Program-made: the position numbers and the translations under genes | Notes under the pieces: model-generated | What the model was told of the DNA's origin: nothing | The model's database searches: none | The model's input: the letters and a program-made list of their open reading frames with translations, nothing else | Shown here: positions 28,798 to 38,887 of the stretch, piece by piece | How the letters are laid out: each line of letters opens with the position of its first letter | Position numbering within the stretch: the stretch's first letter is position 1 | Source of the DNA: Levilactobacillus yonginensis | GTDB lineage: Bacteria; Bacillota; Bacilli; Lactobacillales; Lactobacillaceae | Assembly (NCBI RefSeq): GCF_964065165.1 | Contig: NZ_OZ061549.1 | Location: 1,116,001-1,180,000, forward strand | Direction: 5' to 3' | DNA length: 64,000 bases

Positions 28798-30474
28798 TTA
28801 GTTTAAAACATCTTTCAAAAGTAAGGACTTCAATTTAAGATTATCACGGTAGTCAACCGGAATCTGAATCACGATTGGTCCGTCAGTGTGCATCGCCTTA
28901 GCCAGCGTACCCACTAAATCAGCGGCATGGTCAACGCGCACGCCCTTGGCACCAAAACTCTCAGCGTATTTTACGTAATCAACGGGACCGAAATCAACGC
29001 CGGCATCGTGACCGTACTTCGCGATTTCCTGGAACCGCACCATGTCATAGTGTCCATCATCCCAAATGAGTTGTACAATAGGTATCTTCAAGCGAACGGC
29101 CGTTTCTAATTCCTGACCAGAAAAGAGGAAGCCACCGTCACCCGCAACGGAGACGACGAGTTGACCCGGTCGTTCAAGCGCGGCCGCAATGGCCCACGGT
29201 AACGCCACCCCTAACGTCTGCATACCGTTACTGAAGAGTAAATGCCGGGGTTGATAGCTTCGGAAATATCGGGCCAGCCAAATATAAAAGCTACCGACGT
29301 CAGCGGTGACCGTGGTGTCATCATCCACAGCGGCCTGTAATGCCTTGATAATGGCTAACGGATGGATGCCATGGGCGTCGTCTGCTGCTGGTACTTCCGT
29401 CTGATCAGTGAATTTTTGCCAAAGTTCGGTCAGTTCAGTCTGAACTTCCGGTGCCAACTTCCAATCACTAGGCAGCTTAGTCGCAATGGCATCGAGGGTC
29501 TTGGCAACGTCAGCGTGCACCACCATTTCTGGCTGGTAATCGGTTGTGATCTCTGGCACCACGCTATCCAAACTGATGACTTCACCAGTCCGGTCGGTAT
29601 TCCAGATCCGCGCTTCATATTCCACGGGATCGTAGCCCACAGTAATCACTAGGTCACTACGTTTCAGCAAGTTGTCTCCCACTTGATTCCGAAATAAACC
29701 GACTCGTCCAAAGTAGTTGGCAACCAGATCACGCGACACCACGCCGGCTCCCTGGAACGTCTCAACAACTGGTAAATCTACCCGTCTCAGTAAGTCCCGA
29801 ATGGCTGCCGTCACATCGTTGGCTGAAGCACGCATCCCAGCCAAGATAACCGGCAACTTTGCGGCCTGAATCTTAGTCACGATACTAGCTACGGTAGCTT
29901 CATCAGCAACCCCCTGATTAACCACTGGTACCGCGCCAATTTCTGGACGGGTCACTGCATCATCTAACACGTTTTGCGGGAGTGACACGAAGGTTGCACC
30001 CGCCTTTGGGGCAACGGCCGTCTGATAGGCATTGGCAAACGTTTCAGACAGGCTGTCAGCGTTTTGAACTTCCACACTAGACTTCGTGGCCGCATCCATC
30101 AATTCCTTGCTGGGAATACTTTGATGAGTCAATCGAGCTAAATCATCTTGCGGCACCTGGCCACCTAGGGCGATAACGGGATCCCCTTCGGCCGTCGCCG
30201 TAATCAAACTAGTCGTCAGGTTGGAGACACCCGGACCAGAGGTAGTGGCCACCACACCAGGCTTGCCGGTCAAACGACCAATTCCCGCAGCAATCAGTGC
30301 GGCGTTTTGTTCGTGACGGGTGACAACTAGTTTAGGAGTCCGTGGATCTTTGCTATACTGGAGTCCCTCAAACAATTGATCGACCTTCGCACCTGGAATC
30401 CCAAAAACGTACTTGATTCCTTGATTGATCATGCTTTGGATTAGGGCTTGCGCGCCCGTCTTCGTGTCTGTCAT
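28798..30474 (-). CDS. alsS: Catabolic acetolactate synthase
   Basis: Condenses two pyruvate to alpha-acetolactate; TPP-dependent. 558 residues. The catalytic Glu lies in the VTRHEQNAALIAAGIGRLTG region (about residue 55), and the TPP/Mg site is VAGDGGFLFSGQELETAVR in the C-terminal domain. Pairing with budA and the absence of a regulatory subunit gene point to the catabolic (acetoin) form rather than IlvB. GTGAGGT lies 6-8 nt before the ATG. An IS5-family element begins 41 bp upstream of the start, so its native promoter is disturbed. Confidence 0.95.
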   Translation of the reverse strand: MTDTKTGAQALIQSMINQGIKYVFGIPGAKVDQLFEGLQYSKDPRTPKLVVTRHEQNAALIAAGIGRLTGKPGVVATTSGPGVSNLTTSLITATAEGDPVIALGGQVPQDDLARLTHQSIPSKELMDAATKSSVEVQNADSLSETFANAYQTAVAPKAGATFVSLPQNVLDDAVTRPEIGAVPVVNQGVADEATVASIVTKIQAAKLPVILAGMRASANDVTAAIRDLLRRVDLPVVETFQGAGVVSRDLVANYFGRVGLFRNQVGDNLLKRSDLVITVGYDPVEYEARIWNTDRTGEVISLDSVVPEITTDYQPEMVVHADVAKTLDAIATKLPSDWKLAPEVQTELTELWQKFTDQTEVPAADDAHGIHPLAIIKALQAAVDDDTTVTADVGSFYIWLARYFRSYQPRHLLFSNGMQTLGVALPWAIAAALERPGQLVVSVAGDGGFLFSGQELETAVRLKIPIVQLIWDDGHYDMVRFQEIAKYGHDAGVDFGPVDYVKYAESFGAKGVRVDHAADLVGTLAKAMHTDGPIVIQIPVDYRDNLKLKSLLLKDVLN

Positions 30475-30530
30475 GAAGATTACCTCACTTTTTTATAATT
30501 TCTTCTATTCTACTAGGGTCCGTCTGAAAA

Positions 30531-30983
30531 CTACTTAAGTAAGATGCAAATTGAGGCAATGTAGACCGTAGCCAGATAAACATGAGCGAGCTTATCATAA
30601 CGCGTTGCAATCCTACGAAAGTTCTTCAACTGATTGAAGAAGTTCTCAATCAAATGGCGCTCACAATAAACGTGGTAATCACAGGTCCACTTGTCTTTGG
30701 TATTTTCCTTTGGCGGAATGGTATAGACGCCTGCTTTATCTTCAATATACTGGCGAAGTTTCGCGGTGCCATAGGCTTTATCCGCGATAATATTTGATTG
30801 AGAAATATCGAAGCCTTCCAGCAACTCACTGGCAACTTGGCTATCATGTACTTGACCACCTGTTAGGCGAAAACCCAAGGGATTCCCTAATCCGTCAACG
30901 AGTGCGTGAATCTTGGTCGTTCGGCCACCTCGACTTAGTCCAATAGCTTGATTTTCGACCATACATTCGGCGTTTTTTTTACC
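30531..30983 (-). CDS. IS5-family transposase, OrfB (DDE part)
   Basis: The second transposase frame, open from about 30983 to 30531. It carries the second catalytic Asp in IIADKAYGT and the Glu in HLIENFFNQLK. It has no convincing independent start and is probably made by -1 slippage on the A8 run at 30973-30980, joining it to OrfA. The frame is intact, so the element may still be mobile. Confidence 0.85.
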   Translation of the reverse strand, partial: GKKNAECMVENQAIGLSRGGRTTKIHALVDGLGNPLGFRLTGGQVHDSQVASELLEGFDISQSNIIADKAYGTAKLRQYIEDKAGVYTIPPKENTKDKWTCDYHVYCERHLIENFFNQLKNFRRIATRYDKLAHVYLATVYIASICILLK

Positions 30984-31306
30984 CCAGTGGCCTTTTGATG
31001 CGCTCGAACGATCGTTGAATCTAAGCTCAAGTTTTCCATGTCGGGATCTTCAATCAATTCGAGAAAAACCTGTTCGAACAAGCCTGAACTTACCCAGGCT
31101 CGGAAGCGGCTATACACCGTTTTCCAAGAGCCATAGCGTTCAGGTAGATCACGCCAAGGAGCCCCGCTGCGCATGAGCCAGAGGATAGCATTGAGGGCGG
31201 TACGGTTGTCTAGGCTTGATGGACGGCCAGTCCGGTATGGTGGGAAGTATCCTTTGATTCGGTCCCACTGAGCATCTTCCAGTTCGTATCGTTTAGGTGT
31301 TGTCAT
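30935..31306 (-). CDS. IS5-family transposase, OrfA
   Basis: 123 residues: the helical N-terminal domain (WDRIKGYFPP, LNAILWLMRSGAPWRDLPERYG, split) plus the first catalytic Asp in LSLDSTIVRAHQKA. It ends 48 codons... past the first Asp, just after the slippery A8 run where frame B takes over. Together A and B give one DDE transposase of about 260 residues. Confidence 0.85.
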   Translation of the reverse strand: MTTPKRYELEDAQWDRIKGYFPPYRTGRPSSLDNRTALNAILWLMRSGAPWRDLPERYGSWKTVYSRFRAWVSSGLFEQVFLELIEDPDMENLSLDSTIVRAHQKATGVKKTPNVWSKIKLLD

Positions 31307-31392
31307 CGGAATGCCTCGATTCGTTTTTCCTCAGATTATACCTGAATTTTTAGTTTTCAGACAGTCCCTAATTAAATTAAAAATCCGTTCGT

Positions 31393-31406
31393 GTTGACAA
31401 GTCAAC
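31393..31406. promoter_or_regulatory. Candidate MarR operator over the -35
   Basis: GTTGAC-AA-GTCAAC, a perfect palindrome containing the -35 TTGACA of the MarR gene. Confidence 0.6.
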
Positions 31407-31422
31407 ATAGAACTATGATAAT
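31394..31422 (+). promoter_or_regulatory. Promoter of the MarR gene
   Basis: -35 TTGACA (31394-31399, perfect), 17-bp spacer, -10 GATAAT (31417-31422), 47 nt before the start. Confidence 0.75.
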
Positions 31423-31427
31423 CAGGT

Positions 31428-31447
31428 TGTGTTGTTTTGTCAACACA
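31428..31447. promoter_or_regulatory. Candidate MarR operator downstream of the -10
   Basis: TGTGTTG(6)CAACACA, perfect 7-bp arms, over the likely transcription start. Two palindromes around one promoter suggest strong autorepression. Confidence 0.6.
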
Positions 31448-31468
31448 TCATTTCGAAAGGAGTTTCAC

Positions 31469-31888
31469 ATGAAAGACTTAGGCTACCTGGCTCAGGACAT
31501 TTCCATCCTGCACCGTAAATATTATAAAGATACACGGGAAGCGTTCGCCGAACTGGGGCTGAACCCAACCGCAGCCTGCGTGTTGCTCACGATTCACGAA
31601 CAGCCCGGTATTAATCAGAACCAGGTGGCCAAATCACTGGTCATCGACAAGGGATTGACCACTAGAGAGGTCAATAAACTCCAAAACTTAACCTACCTGA
31701 CTAAGACCGCCGGGGCCGGTAAAGCCCAGTTGCTCTCACTGACCGCCACGGGTGAAACCGTGGTTGACCAGGTACAAACTATTCGTCGGAGCTGGTGGCA
31801 GGCCCGGTTCGATGAAACCGGCATCGATGCACAAAGTCCCCTGATTCCCGCCATCGAAGCCGCTGTAGCTAGTATTGTTGAAAAATAA
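31469..31888 (+). CDS. MarR-family transcriptional regulator
   Basis: 139 residues starting MKDLGYLAQDIS. The winged helix-turn-helix covers about residues 45-95 (INQNQVAKSLVIDKGLTTREVNKL, split) with the wing around KTAGAGKAQLLSLTATG. AAAGGAG lies 7 nt before the ATG. The promoter carries two perfect palindromes, so it probably represses itself. No target gene follows on the plus strand; the divergent alsS-budA operon, now separated by an IS element, is the nearest candidate. Ligand unknown. Confidence 0.9.
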   Translation: MKDLGYLAQDISILHRKYYKDTREAFAELGLNPTAACVLLTIHEQPGINQNQVAKSLVIDKGLTTREVNKLQNLTYLTKTAGAGKAQLLSLTATGETVVDQVQTIRRSWWQARFDETGIDAQSPLIPAIEAAVASIVEK

Positions 31889-32246
31889 CTAGTGTTGGCA
31901 CTGGCCGCCTGCGGCTGGTGGGGGGGGGCACGCTGTGGGGCAACCCCTGAAGCCTCGAAAAAAGCACGAGTCTTCAGGGCGACTGGGAACCCCACCCAAC
32001 CCGTGGGTTTCCCAGTGCGGCCCATGTCGTAAGCCGGGAAAATACCCCGACTAACGACATCGACACTGCGTGCCCCCCCACCAGCCTCCGGCTTTAGATT
32101 GACGTTTTTCAACCTAGATCATGGTCACAACTATTTTACAAGTCAGCCATCATGGACCACCAAATTCTAAATTAGTATTTCTACTGAGCTTGCCTGATAA
32201 AGTAAAGTTTACAAATTTAAATTAATATATCTGAACTACAGACAAA
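31889..32246. other. Gene-free region with a large structured palindrome
   Basis: About 360 bp between the MarR gene and the pyrG terminator. Its first half is the structured element at 31904-32094; the second half is AT-rich with nothing recognised. Confidence 0.7.
31904..32094. repeat. Large imperfect palindrome, three-hairpin structure
   Basis: The outer arms 31904-31936 and 32066-32094 pair over about 25 bp, including a G9 run against C7. Inside are three hairpins. A (31945-31979): CCCTGAAG/CTTCAGGG with inner CTCG/CGAG. B (31982-32016): ACTGGGAA/TTCCCAGT with inner CCCAC/GTGGG. C (32024-32060): ATGTCGT/ACGACAT with inner GCCGGG/CCCCG. The result is a closed multi-way junction of about 190 nt. 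It could be a structured RNA, a palindromic mobile element, or the MarR transcript's terminator in elaborate form. No protein frame fits. Confidence 0.75.
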
Positions 32247-32299
32247 AAGAAGCCCCACCACCAAGCGTTTTATCAACGCTTGGTGGCGGGGCTTCCTCA
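32247..32299 (-). terminator. Terminator of pyrG
   Basis: Minus strand: GAAGCCCCGCCACCAAGCGTT pairs with its near-perfect complement, followed by TTTTTG. Confidence 0.95.
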
Positions 32300-32324
32300 A
32301 TTTCATAATTAAGTCATTTAAAAC

Positions 32325-34013
<1,689 letters not shown>

Positions 34014-34051
34014 ACCGTCCAGTTGTCCTCACTAACAAGTAGCAAGGAGCC

Positions 34052-34088
34052 CAAAAAATATGATACCTGCTTTTGGGGAGGAGGTCAA
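34052..34088 (-). promoter_or_regulatory. pyrG promoter with GGGC start
   Basis: Minus strand: -35 TTGACC (34083-34088), 17-bp spacer, -10 TATCAT (34060-34065). The predicted transcript begins GGGCUCC at 34052, 8 nt past the -10. In Bacillus subtilis pyrG this start allows repeated G addition when CTP is low, and the G-tail then prevents terminator formation. Confidence 0.8.
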
Positions 34089-34103
34089 GCGAACTTAGAA
34101 AAT

Positions 34104-34766
34104 TTATTTCTGTTGATCGTCGTCATCTTCATTATCATCATCGGCTTCGTCATCGTCAGCGGAGAAGTCGAGACTTTCGTCGTCATCGTCGTCCGGCGTT
34201 TCCATTTGGGAAAGTTGGTCTTCGATACCGTCCGGAATATCTTCCGAACCGTCTTCTTCGTCATCGTCGTCGATACCCAATCCAGTCTGGAGCTTGCCCA
34301 GGTCTGGCGTTGAGCCGCTGGTGGTGTCATCATCGTCATCGTCGTCATCAGCATAAGTGCTGTTGTCGTCGTCTTCGGGATCATCATCATCGTAGTCGAT
34401 CACATCATCGTCATCGGTCGTGTCAGCTAAGAAGGCGTTAACCTTCTTACGCTTCTTACGCTTAGGTTGATCTTCGTCTTCTTCAGCGTGAACCGTTGCC
34501 TCATCGATGGATTCAAACGGATACCAAGTTCGCAGTCCCCAAAGGTTATCACCCAGAGAAATGAAACTACCATCGACATTTAAATCCGTATAGAATTGGG
34601 ACAGCCGGTCACGAATCTCTTCGTCGCTGTCGCCCAAGTATGATTGGACGGCGTTAGCTAAGTCGGCAAACCCCATCACGTCGCCGTGCTGAGACAAAAT
34701 GGCGTGAGCAACTTCGATCATTGATAATTCCTTTTTATTCTGGCCCTCAAAGACTTTTAATTCCAA
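34104..34766 (-). CDS. rpoE: DNA-directed RNA polymerase delta subunit
   Basis: A Gram-positive polymerase accessory subunit that speeds recycling and tunes response to the initiating nucleotide. 220 residues. The folded N-terminal domain ([20 protein letters not shown], residues 1-90) is followed by a very acidic disordered tail with several Asp runs, one of eight. The start is a TTG with AGGA 11 nt upstream; the GTG further up overlaps the binding site. It precedes pyrG, the usual order in Firmicutes. Confidence 0.96.
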   Translation of the reverse strand: MELKVFEGQNKKELSMIEVAHAILSQHGDVMGFADLANAVQSYLGDSDEEIRDRLSQFYTDLNVDGSFISLGDNLWGLRTWYPFESIDEATVHAEEDEDQPKRKKRKKVNAFLADTTDDDDVIDYDDDDPEDDDNSTYADDDDDDDDTTSGSTPDLGKLQTGLGIDDDDEEDGSEDIPDGIEDQLSQMETPDDDDDESLDFSADDDEADDDNEDDDDQQK

Positions 34767-34799
34767 ACTGGTGCACGTCCTTTCCACAGTCTACGAAAT

Positions 34800-34828
34800 A
34801 TGATACTCGTTTATGCCGTAAATTGCAA
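34800..34828 (-). promoter_or_regulatory. Promoter of rpoE
   Basis: Minus strand: -35 TTGCAA (34823-34828), 17-bp spacer, -10 TATCAT (34800-34805). It overlaps the end of the DUF1934 gene. The same -10 hexamer is used at pyrG. Confidence 0.6.
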
Positions 34829-35251
34829 TCGAATCTTGTAGTTACCAACCAATTCTTCTCCCGCATACAGGAGGTAATCAATTTTAACGTTACCGCTGAA
34901 CGGCCGTTCCTTGAAACTCGTCTCCAAAAATGGCGTAACGGTTTCAATCGGCATAATGCCATAAGGTGTGTTGTACCGGGCTGTAACTCGCTTCCCGCTC
35001 ACAAAGTGGAGTCGTAACTCTGCTTCAGCATTACGGGTCAAATGCACATCACCCTCGGGCGTGAATTTCATGGTGACTGGTGTCTGTTCCCCGGTCTCAT
35101 TATTTGGTTCCAGGTAGCGCAGGTAGAGGTTAGTCCCCATCTGAACCAGCTGACCATCCACATCCAAGCGGTAGTCGGAAACGTCGTCGTTTTGTTTAAT
35201 GTGCGTTTCCAAGTGAATCATGACGGGCACCCCCGTTGATAACTGATCCAT
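34811..35251 (-). CDS. DUF1934 family protein (YwiB-like)
   Basis: 146 residues, an all-beta calycin-like fold by family precedent; cytoplasmic, function unknown. Typical stretches are YLRYLE in the first half, VHLTRNAEAELRLHF in the middle and NVKIDYLLYAGEELVGNYKIRLQF at the end. AAGGAAG lies 7 nt before the ATG. Upstream of rpoE as in many Lactobacillales, where it also neighbours argS. Confidence 0.88.
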   Translation of the reverse strand: MDQLSTGVPVMIHLETHIKQNDDVSDYRLDVDGQLVQMGTNLYLRYLEPNNETGEQTPVTMKFTPEGDVHLTRNAEAELRLHFVSGKRVTARYNTPYGIMPIETVTPFLETSFKERPFSGNVKIDYLLYAGEELVGNYKIRLQFTA

Positions 35252-35376
35252 TTGCACACTTCCTTTCCGTGAATTGTCTGTTCTAATTATAGTTCATTTA
35301 ACTATGAAAACATACTATTTATGCGTTTCTCAACAGGTATAATTTCCCCTTACCGGGCACTTCTCTGGGAGCTGGA

Positions 35377-35433
35377 ACGTGGTGGGCACAACTTGAAGCC
35401 TTGGAAAAACCACCAAATCCTCAAGCTCGACCT
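35377..35433 (+). repeat. Diverged relative of the 31.9-kb structured element
   Basis: This stretch aligns with 31929-31984, sharing TGAAGCC, the A-run loop and the trailing CGAC. The hairpin is kept although bases differ: CTTGA/TCAAG replaces CCTGA/TCAGG and TTGG/CCAA replaces CTCG/CGAG. Later hairpins (AAGCT/AGCTT, CCG/CGG at 35440-35475) are not clearly the same. Confidence 0.5.
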
Positions 35434-35510
35434 TATTCTAAGCTGCGGAGTTTCTGTCAGCCGTGACGGAGCTTGTGATTCCTATGTATTTAGTAAGAAT
35501 GGTCCAGACC

Positions 35511-35539
35511 ATGACGTAGCAAACGTTTTCTAGTATAAT
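35511..35539 (+). promoter_or_regulatory. Promoter of the lipL-HD-Cof operon
   Basis: -10 TATAAT (35534-35539, perfect), 17-bp spacer, -35 ATGACG (35511-35516), 38 nt before the lipL start. Confidence 0.7.
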
Positions 35540-35577
35540 GGGACACTGAAGATATTGTACGAAAGAAGGCGGGTTTG

Positions 35578-36408
35578 ATGGTTCCCTTTAACCTCCCCAC
35601 AGACAAAATTCAGACCGTGACAACGCCGATCCCGGCCAATCAAAAAAATCAGGCGTTTGGTTACACCAATGCTCTACTGGACCTCGTACCACAGCTTCAG
35701 ACGCCCATTCTGCACTTCTGGACGATGCAGCCCACCGTAATCATGGGACTGAAGGACAAACGGCTACCCCACCTTAGAGACGCAATTAGAGCTGTTCAGG
35801 GGCATGGCTACGATGCGGTTCTGCGGAACTCCGGTGGTCTAGCTGTCGTTAGCGATGGTGGCGTCCTCAACGTTTCCCTATTTGCCCCACTCACTACACC
35901 CCCACTCAGTGTGGACGCTGCGTACAGCCAAATGATGGCTCTCGTAGCCGCTGCTTGGCCGGAACTAGCCTTGAAACACTATGAAATCACTAATTCCTAC
36001 TGTCCGGGTGACTTCGACCTTAGCGTCAATGGCCTTAAAATTGCTGGAATTGCCCAACGACGTAGTCCACATGCGTTAGTGACGATGTTGTATCTGGGCG
36101 TAAATGGCAATCAAGCCGCCCGTGGTCACCTGGTAAGGGACTTTTATCAAGCTGGCCTAGCAGGCGAAGAAAATGTATGGGATTTCCCTGACGTGGACCC
36201 GGCCGTCATGACCACCACCACTGACCTTTTACACCAGTCTATCAGCTTAGCCGATGCTGAAACGCGATTTATCAAGGCATTAACCAATTCAGGAATCACG
36301 GTTGGTCACGAATCGTTGACTGCCGCTATGGCAACTTCTGATTTTGCAAATTCCCTAGAACATGCGACCGTTCAGATGGCCCGCCGGCAACCCCGGTTGA
36401 CCCCATAA
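35578..36408 (+). CDS. lipL: LipL-like octanoyl/lipoyl amidotransferase
   Basis: 276 residues of the biotin/lipoate-protein-ligase fold. RNSGGLAVVSDGGVLN is the conserved loop, and the Lys of NGLKIAGIAQRR is the usual catalytic lysine. A Cys in NSYCPGDFDLSVNG sits where LipL keeps its acyl-carrying Cys, so I favour an amidotransferase moving octanoyl or lipoyl groups from GcvH to other proteins over an ATP-using ligase. The ATG follows GAAGG by 8 nt. Followed 20 nt later by the HD protein. Confidence 0.75.
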   Translation: MVPFNLPTDKIQTVTTPIPANQKNQAFGYTNALLDLVPQLQTPILHFWTMQPTVIMGLKDKRLPHLRDAIRAVQGHGYDAVLRNSGGLAVVSDGGVLNVSLFAPLTTPPLSVDAAYSQMMALVAAAWPELALKHYEITNSYCPGDFDLSVNGLKIAGIAQRRSPHALVTMLYLGVNGNQAARGHLVRDFYQAGLAGEENVWDFPDVDPAVMTTTTDLLHQSISLADAETRFIKALTNSGITVGHESLTAAMATSDFANSLEHATVQMARRQPRLTP

Positions 36409-36428
36409 AAAGTTAAGGAGGAATCAGT

Positions 36429-37793
36429 GTGACATACGCCGAAACGCGGTTGCCCCGTGAGAAAGTTTTCCGGGACCCCGTTCACAATTACATTTACGTG
36501 CAACATCAAATTATTCTAGACCTCATCAACACCCGGGAGTTCCAGCGGCTTCGCCGGATCAAGCAACTCGGTACGGCTTCGCTGATTTTCCATGGGGCGG
36601 AACATTCCCGCTTCACCCACTCGCTCGGGGTCTACGAAATTACTCGCCAAATCTGTGATAATTTCCAACGTAACTACCCGACCAAGACGCCGGGCGATGG
36701 TGGTTGGGACGATAACGAACGCTTGACTGCGCTGTGCGCTGCCCTGCTCCACGATATCGGTCACGGACCATACTCGCACACCTTCGAACACATCTTTCAC
36801 ACCGACCACGAAGCCATCACCGTTGAGATTCTGACTTCCCCCGAAACCGAGGTTAACCAAGTCTTACGGCAGGTAAGTCCAACCTTTCCAGCCGAAGTCG
36901 CCAGTGTGATTCAAAAAACGTACCCGAATCCACAGGTCGTGCAAATGATTTCCAGTCAAATCGACGCCGATCGAATGGACTACCTCCTACGTGACGCCTA
37001 CTATACTGGCACACAATATGGAACGTTCGATCTCACCCGGATTCTGCGAGTCATGCGGCCCTACAAGGACGGAATCGCCTTTGCCATGAACGGTATGCAT
37101 GCGGTGGAAGACTACATCGTCAGTCGATTCCAAATGTATCAACAAGTCTACTTCCACCCGGTATCGCGGGCCATGGAAGTCATCTTAGACCACCTGCTGG
37201 GACGAGCTAACGAACTTTATCAGGCCGGGGAAAGTGACGAAAGTTTCATCCCTCACCTCCTCTTACCGTTCTTCAATCACCAGTTCAACCTCCAAGACTA
37301 CTTGAACTTGGACGACGGCGTACTCACGACCTACTTCATCCATTGGCGCCAGTCACCGGACGAAATTTTGGCCGACCTCGCGCACCGCTTTCTCGATCGC
37401 AAACCGCTAAAGAGTGCGGAATACACCGCTGAAACCCAATCCCTGTTGCCCCAACTTCAGGAAATGATTCGCTCCGTTGGCTTTAACACCGACTACTATA
37501 CTGCTACGGATAATAGCTATGACTTGCCATACGATGACGCCTACGATCCGAAAATGACGTATCCGTTGACCCAGATTGAGCTGCAAGAACCAGATGGCAC
37601 ATTGCTCGAACTTTCGACGGTATCCGACTTGGTCAACGCTATTCGCGGTAAATTCAGCGGGGATCAACGCTTCTTTTTCCCGAAGGAAATGTTGAATCCT
37701 GGTGACGACGCACCCGAAATTTTCCAACCAATCTACGACGAATTCGGGAGTTATATTCAAAACAACCAACTCATTCAACCCAAGGAGATTTAA
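36429..37793 (+). CDS. HD-domain phosphohydrolase (YwfO-like)
   Basis: 454 residues. The HD-domain metal site is complete: H in [12 protein letters not shown] in [16 protein letters not shown] and D in [14 protein letters not shown]. The opening [12 protein letters not shown] is typical of the YwfO/SAMHD1-like group, which are metal-dependent dNTP or phosphate hydrolases; the exact substrate is open. GTG start with AAGGAGG 7 nt upstream. Middle gene of a three-gene operon. Confidence 0.9.
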   Translation: MTYAETRLPREKVFRDPVHNYIYVQHQIILDLINTREFQRLRRIKQLGTASLIFHGAEHSRFTHSLGVYEITRQICDNFQRNYPTKTPGDGGWDDNERLTALCAALLHDIGHGPYSHTFEHIFHTDHEAITVEILTSPETEVNQVLRQVSPTFPAEVASVIQKTYPNPQVVQMISSQIDADRMDYLLRDAYYTGTQYGTFDLTRILRVMRPYKDGIAFAMNGMHAVEDYIVSRFQMYQQVYFHPVSRAMEVILDHLLGRANELYQAGESDESFIPHLLLPFFNHQFNLQDYLNLDDGVLTTYFIHWRQSPDEILADLAHRFLDRKPLKSAEYTAETQSLLPQLQEMIRSVGFNTDYYTATDNSYDLPYDDAYDPKMTYPLTQIELQEPDGTLLELSTVSDLVNAIRGKFSGDQRFFFPKEMLNPGDDAPEIFQPIYDEFGSYIQNNQLIQPKEI

Positions 37794-37797
37794 CCAG

Positions 37798-38607
37798 ATG
37801 ACCATCAAATTAATTGCAATCGACATCGACGGTACCCTGCTGAACGAAAAGAACGAACTGGCTCCCGCAACGGTGACTGCCGTTCAAGCCGCCCTCAAGC
37901 AAGGCATCAAAGTCGTCCTCTGTACCGGCCGGCCCCTGGCTGGGGTTCAACCCTACCTAGACGCTCTAGGCATTAGTGGCGACGAACAGTATGCCATTAC
38001 GCTCAACGGCTCAGTGGCTCAAACTGTCTCTGGCAACGTATTGACGTACCACTCACTAAGCTACGATAACTATGTTGATTTAGAAGCTGCTGCCCGGAAA
38101 CTCCAAATTAATTTCCAGATTGAAACACCCGACTATATCTACACCACCAACAAAAACATCAGTGCCTACACGATTGGTGAAAGTTATCTGGTCAAGATGT
38201 TGATTCGGTACCGTGAACCTAGCGAAATGAGCCGCGACTTGACCATTTCTAAAGCCATGTTCGTGGGTGACCCGAAAGAAATCGACCGCATCGTGCCGTT
38301 GATTCCACAGGATTTGAAGGACCGGTTCTACGTCGTGCAAAGTGAGCCCTACTTCGTGGAGATCATGAACAAGAACGCCAGCAAGGGAAATACCCTCCAC
38401 GAGCTGGTCACCAAGCTGGGCCTGACGCCGGCTGACGTCATGGCCTTAGGCGATCAAGGGAACGACTTGACCATGATTAAATACGCCGGCCTAGGTGTCG
38501 CCATGGGTAACGCCATCGACGAAGTCAAAGAAGCCGCTCAAGCGGTCACATTGACCAACGCCGAAGATGGTGTAGCCGCGGCCATTCATAAGTACGCATT
38601 AGACTAA
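37798..38607 (+). CDS. Cof-type HAD-IIB phosphatase
   Basis: 269 residues. Motif I IDIDGTLL, motif II in LCTGRP, motif III Lys in [10 protein letters not shown] and motif [13 protein letters not shown] are all present, with a IIB cap. Such enzymes dephosphorylate sugar phosphates or pyridoxal phosphate with broad specificity. The start has AAGGAG upstream and lies 4 nt after the HD gene stop, so translation is probably coupled. An upstream in-frame extension overlaps the HD gene and is rejected. Confidence 0.92.
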   Translation: MTIKLIAIDIDGTLLNEKNELAPATVTAVQAALKQGIKVVLCTGRPLAGVQPYLDALGISGDEQYAITLNGSVAQTVSGNVLTYHSLSYDNYVDLEAAARKLQINFQIETPDYIYTTNKNISAYTIGESYLVKMLIRYREPSEMSRDLTISKAMFVGDPKEIDRIVPLIPQDLKDRFYVVQSEPYFVEIMNKNASKGNTLHELVTKLGLTPADVMALGDQGNDLTMIKYAGLGVAMGNAIDEVKEAAQAVTLTNAEDGVAAAIHKYALD

Positions 38608-38628
38608 ATCACCTTACTAAGTCATTGA

Positions 38629-38689
38629 AAATACTATCCCCAAGTGACGAATCCGACTAAACTCGGCGTGACTTTGGATAGTATTTTTT
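38629..38689 (+). terminator. Terminator of the lipL-HD-Cof operon
   Basis: AATACTATCC pairs with GGATAGTATT, with an inner CCGA/TCGG stem, followed by Ts. Confidence 0.88.
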
Positions 38690-38745
38690 AGCTTGCTTTA
38701 TAGGAAATTACCAATGCTTTGATTACCCAAAACATTACAAGTGTT

Positions 38746-38782
38746 ATCGACTTACCCGCCAAGCAGATAAGTCGATTTTTTT
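38746..38782 (+). terminator. Second, tandem terminator
   Basis: ATCGACTTA pairs with TAAGTCGAT, followed by seven Ts, about 60 bp after the first. Confidence 0.85.
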
Positions 38783-38800
38783 ATAAACCAAACGAACCTC

Positions 38801-38822
38801 GGTTAAAATTTGGGATTTAACC
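38801..38822. promoter_or_regulatory. Inverted repeat upstream of the MerR gene
   Basis: GGTTAAA(8)TTTAACC, perfect 7-bp arms, 66 bp before the MerR start. It is a candidate operator. Confidence 0.45.
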
Positions 38823-38887
38823 GCGTTATTTAAACCTTTAGTGGGCGAGCGTGTTATCCTAACGGCAATCAGAGGAGATGATTGATT

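Larger units (their letters stand above)
30516..31368 (-). mobile_element. IS5-family element (IS427-like), 853 bp
   Basis: Imperfect terminal inverted repeats match at 17 of 19 positions counted from the adjacent A: AGGGTCCGTCTGAAAACTA at the left and AGGGACTGTCTGAAAACTA read inward from the right. A TA dinucleotide flanks both ends (30514-30515, 31369-31370), consistent with the short duplications of this group. Two overlapping frames encode the transposase by a -1 frameshift. It sits in the alsS/marR intergenic region. Confidence 0.9.
35252..35577. other. Divergent intergenic region with a structured segment
   Basis: About 325 bp between the DUF1934 gene and lipL. A minus-strand TATAAT at 35286-35291 probably serves DUF1934. 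The segment 35365-35480 is GC-rich and folds. The lipL promoter lies at its right end. Confidence 0.6.

Noticed and set aside
31693..32112. 139-codon minus-strand frame over the large palindrome
   Set aside because: It is antisense to the MarR gene and follows the inverted repeats; the product is low-complexity and unlike any family.
34085..34390. CRISPR-like repetition
   Set aside because: The periodic GATGAC pattern is the Asp-rich coding repeat of rpoE. No CRISPR array, tRNA or rRNA gene was recognised anywhere in the window.
34085..34441. Plus- and minus-strand frames rich in Arg/His or Met/Thr over rpoE
   Set aside because: Off-frame readings of the poly-Asp codons of rpoE.
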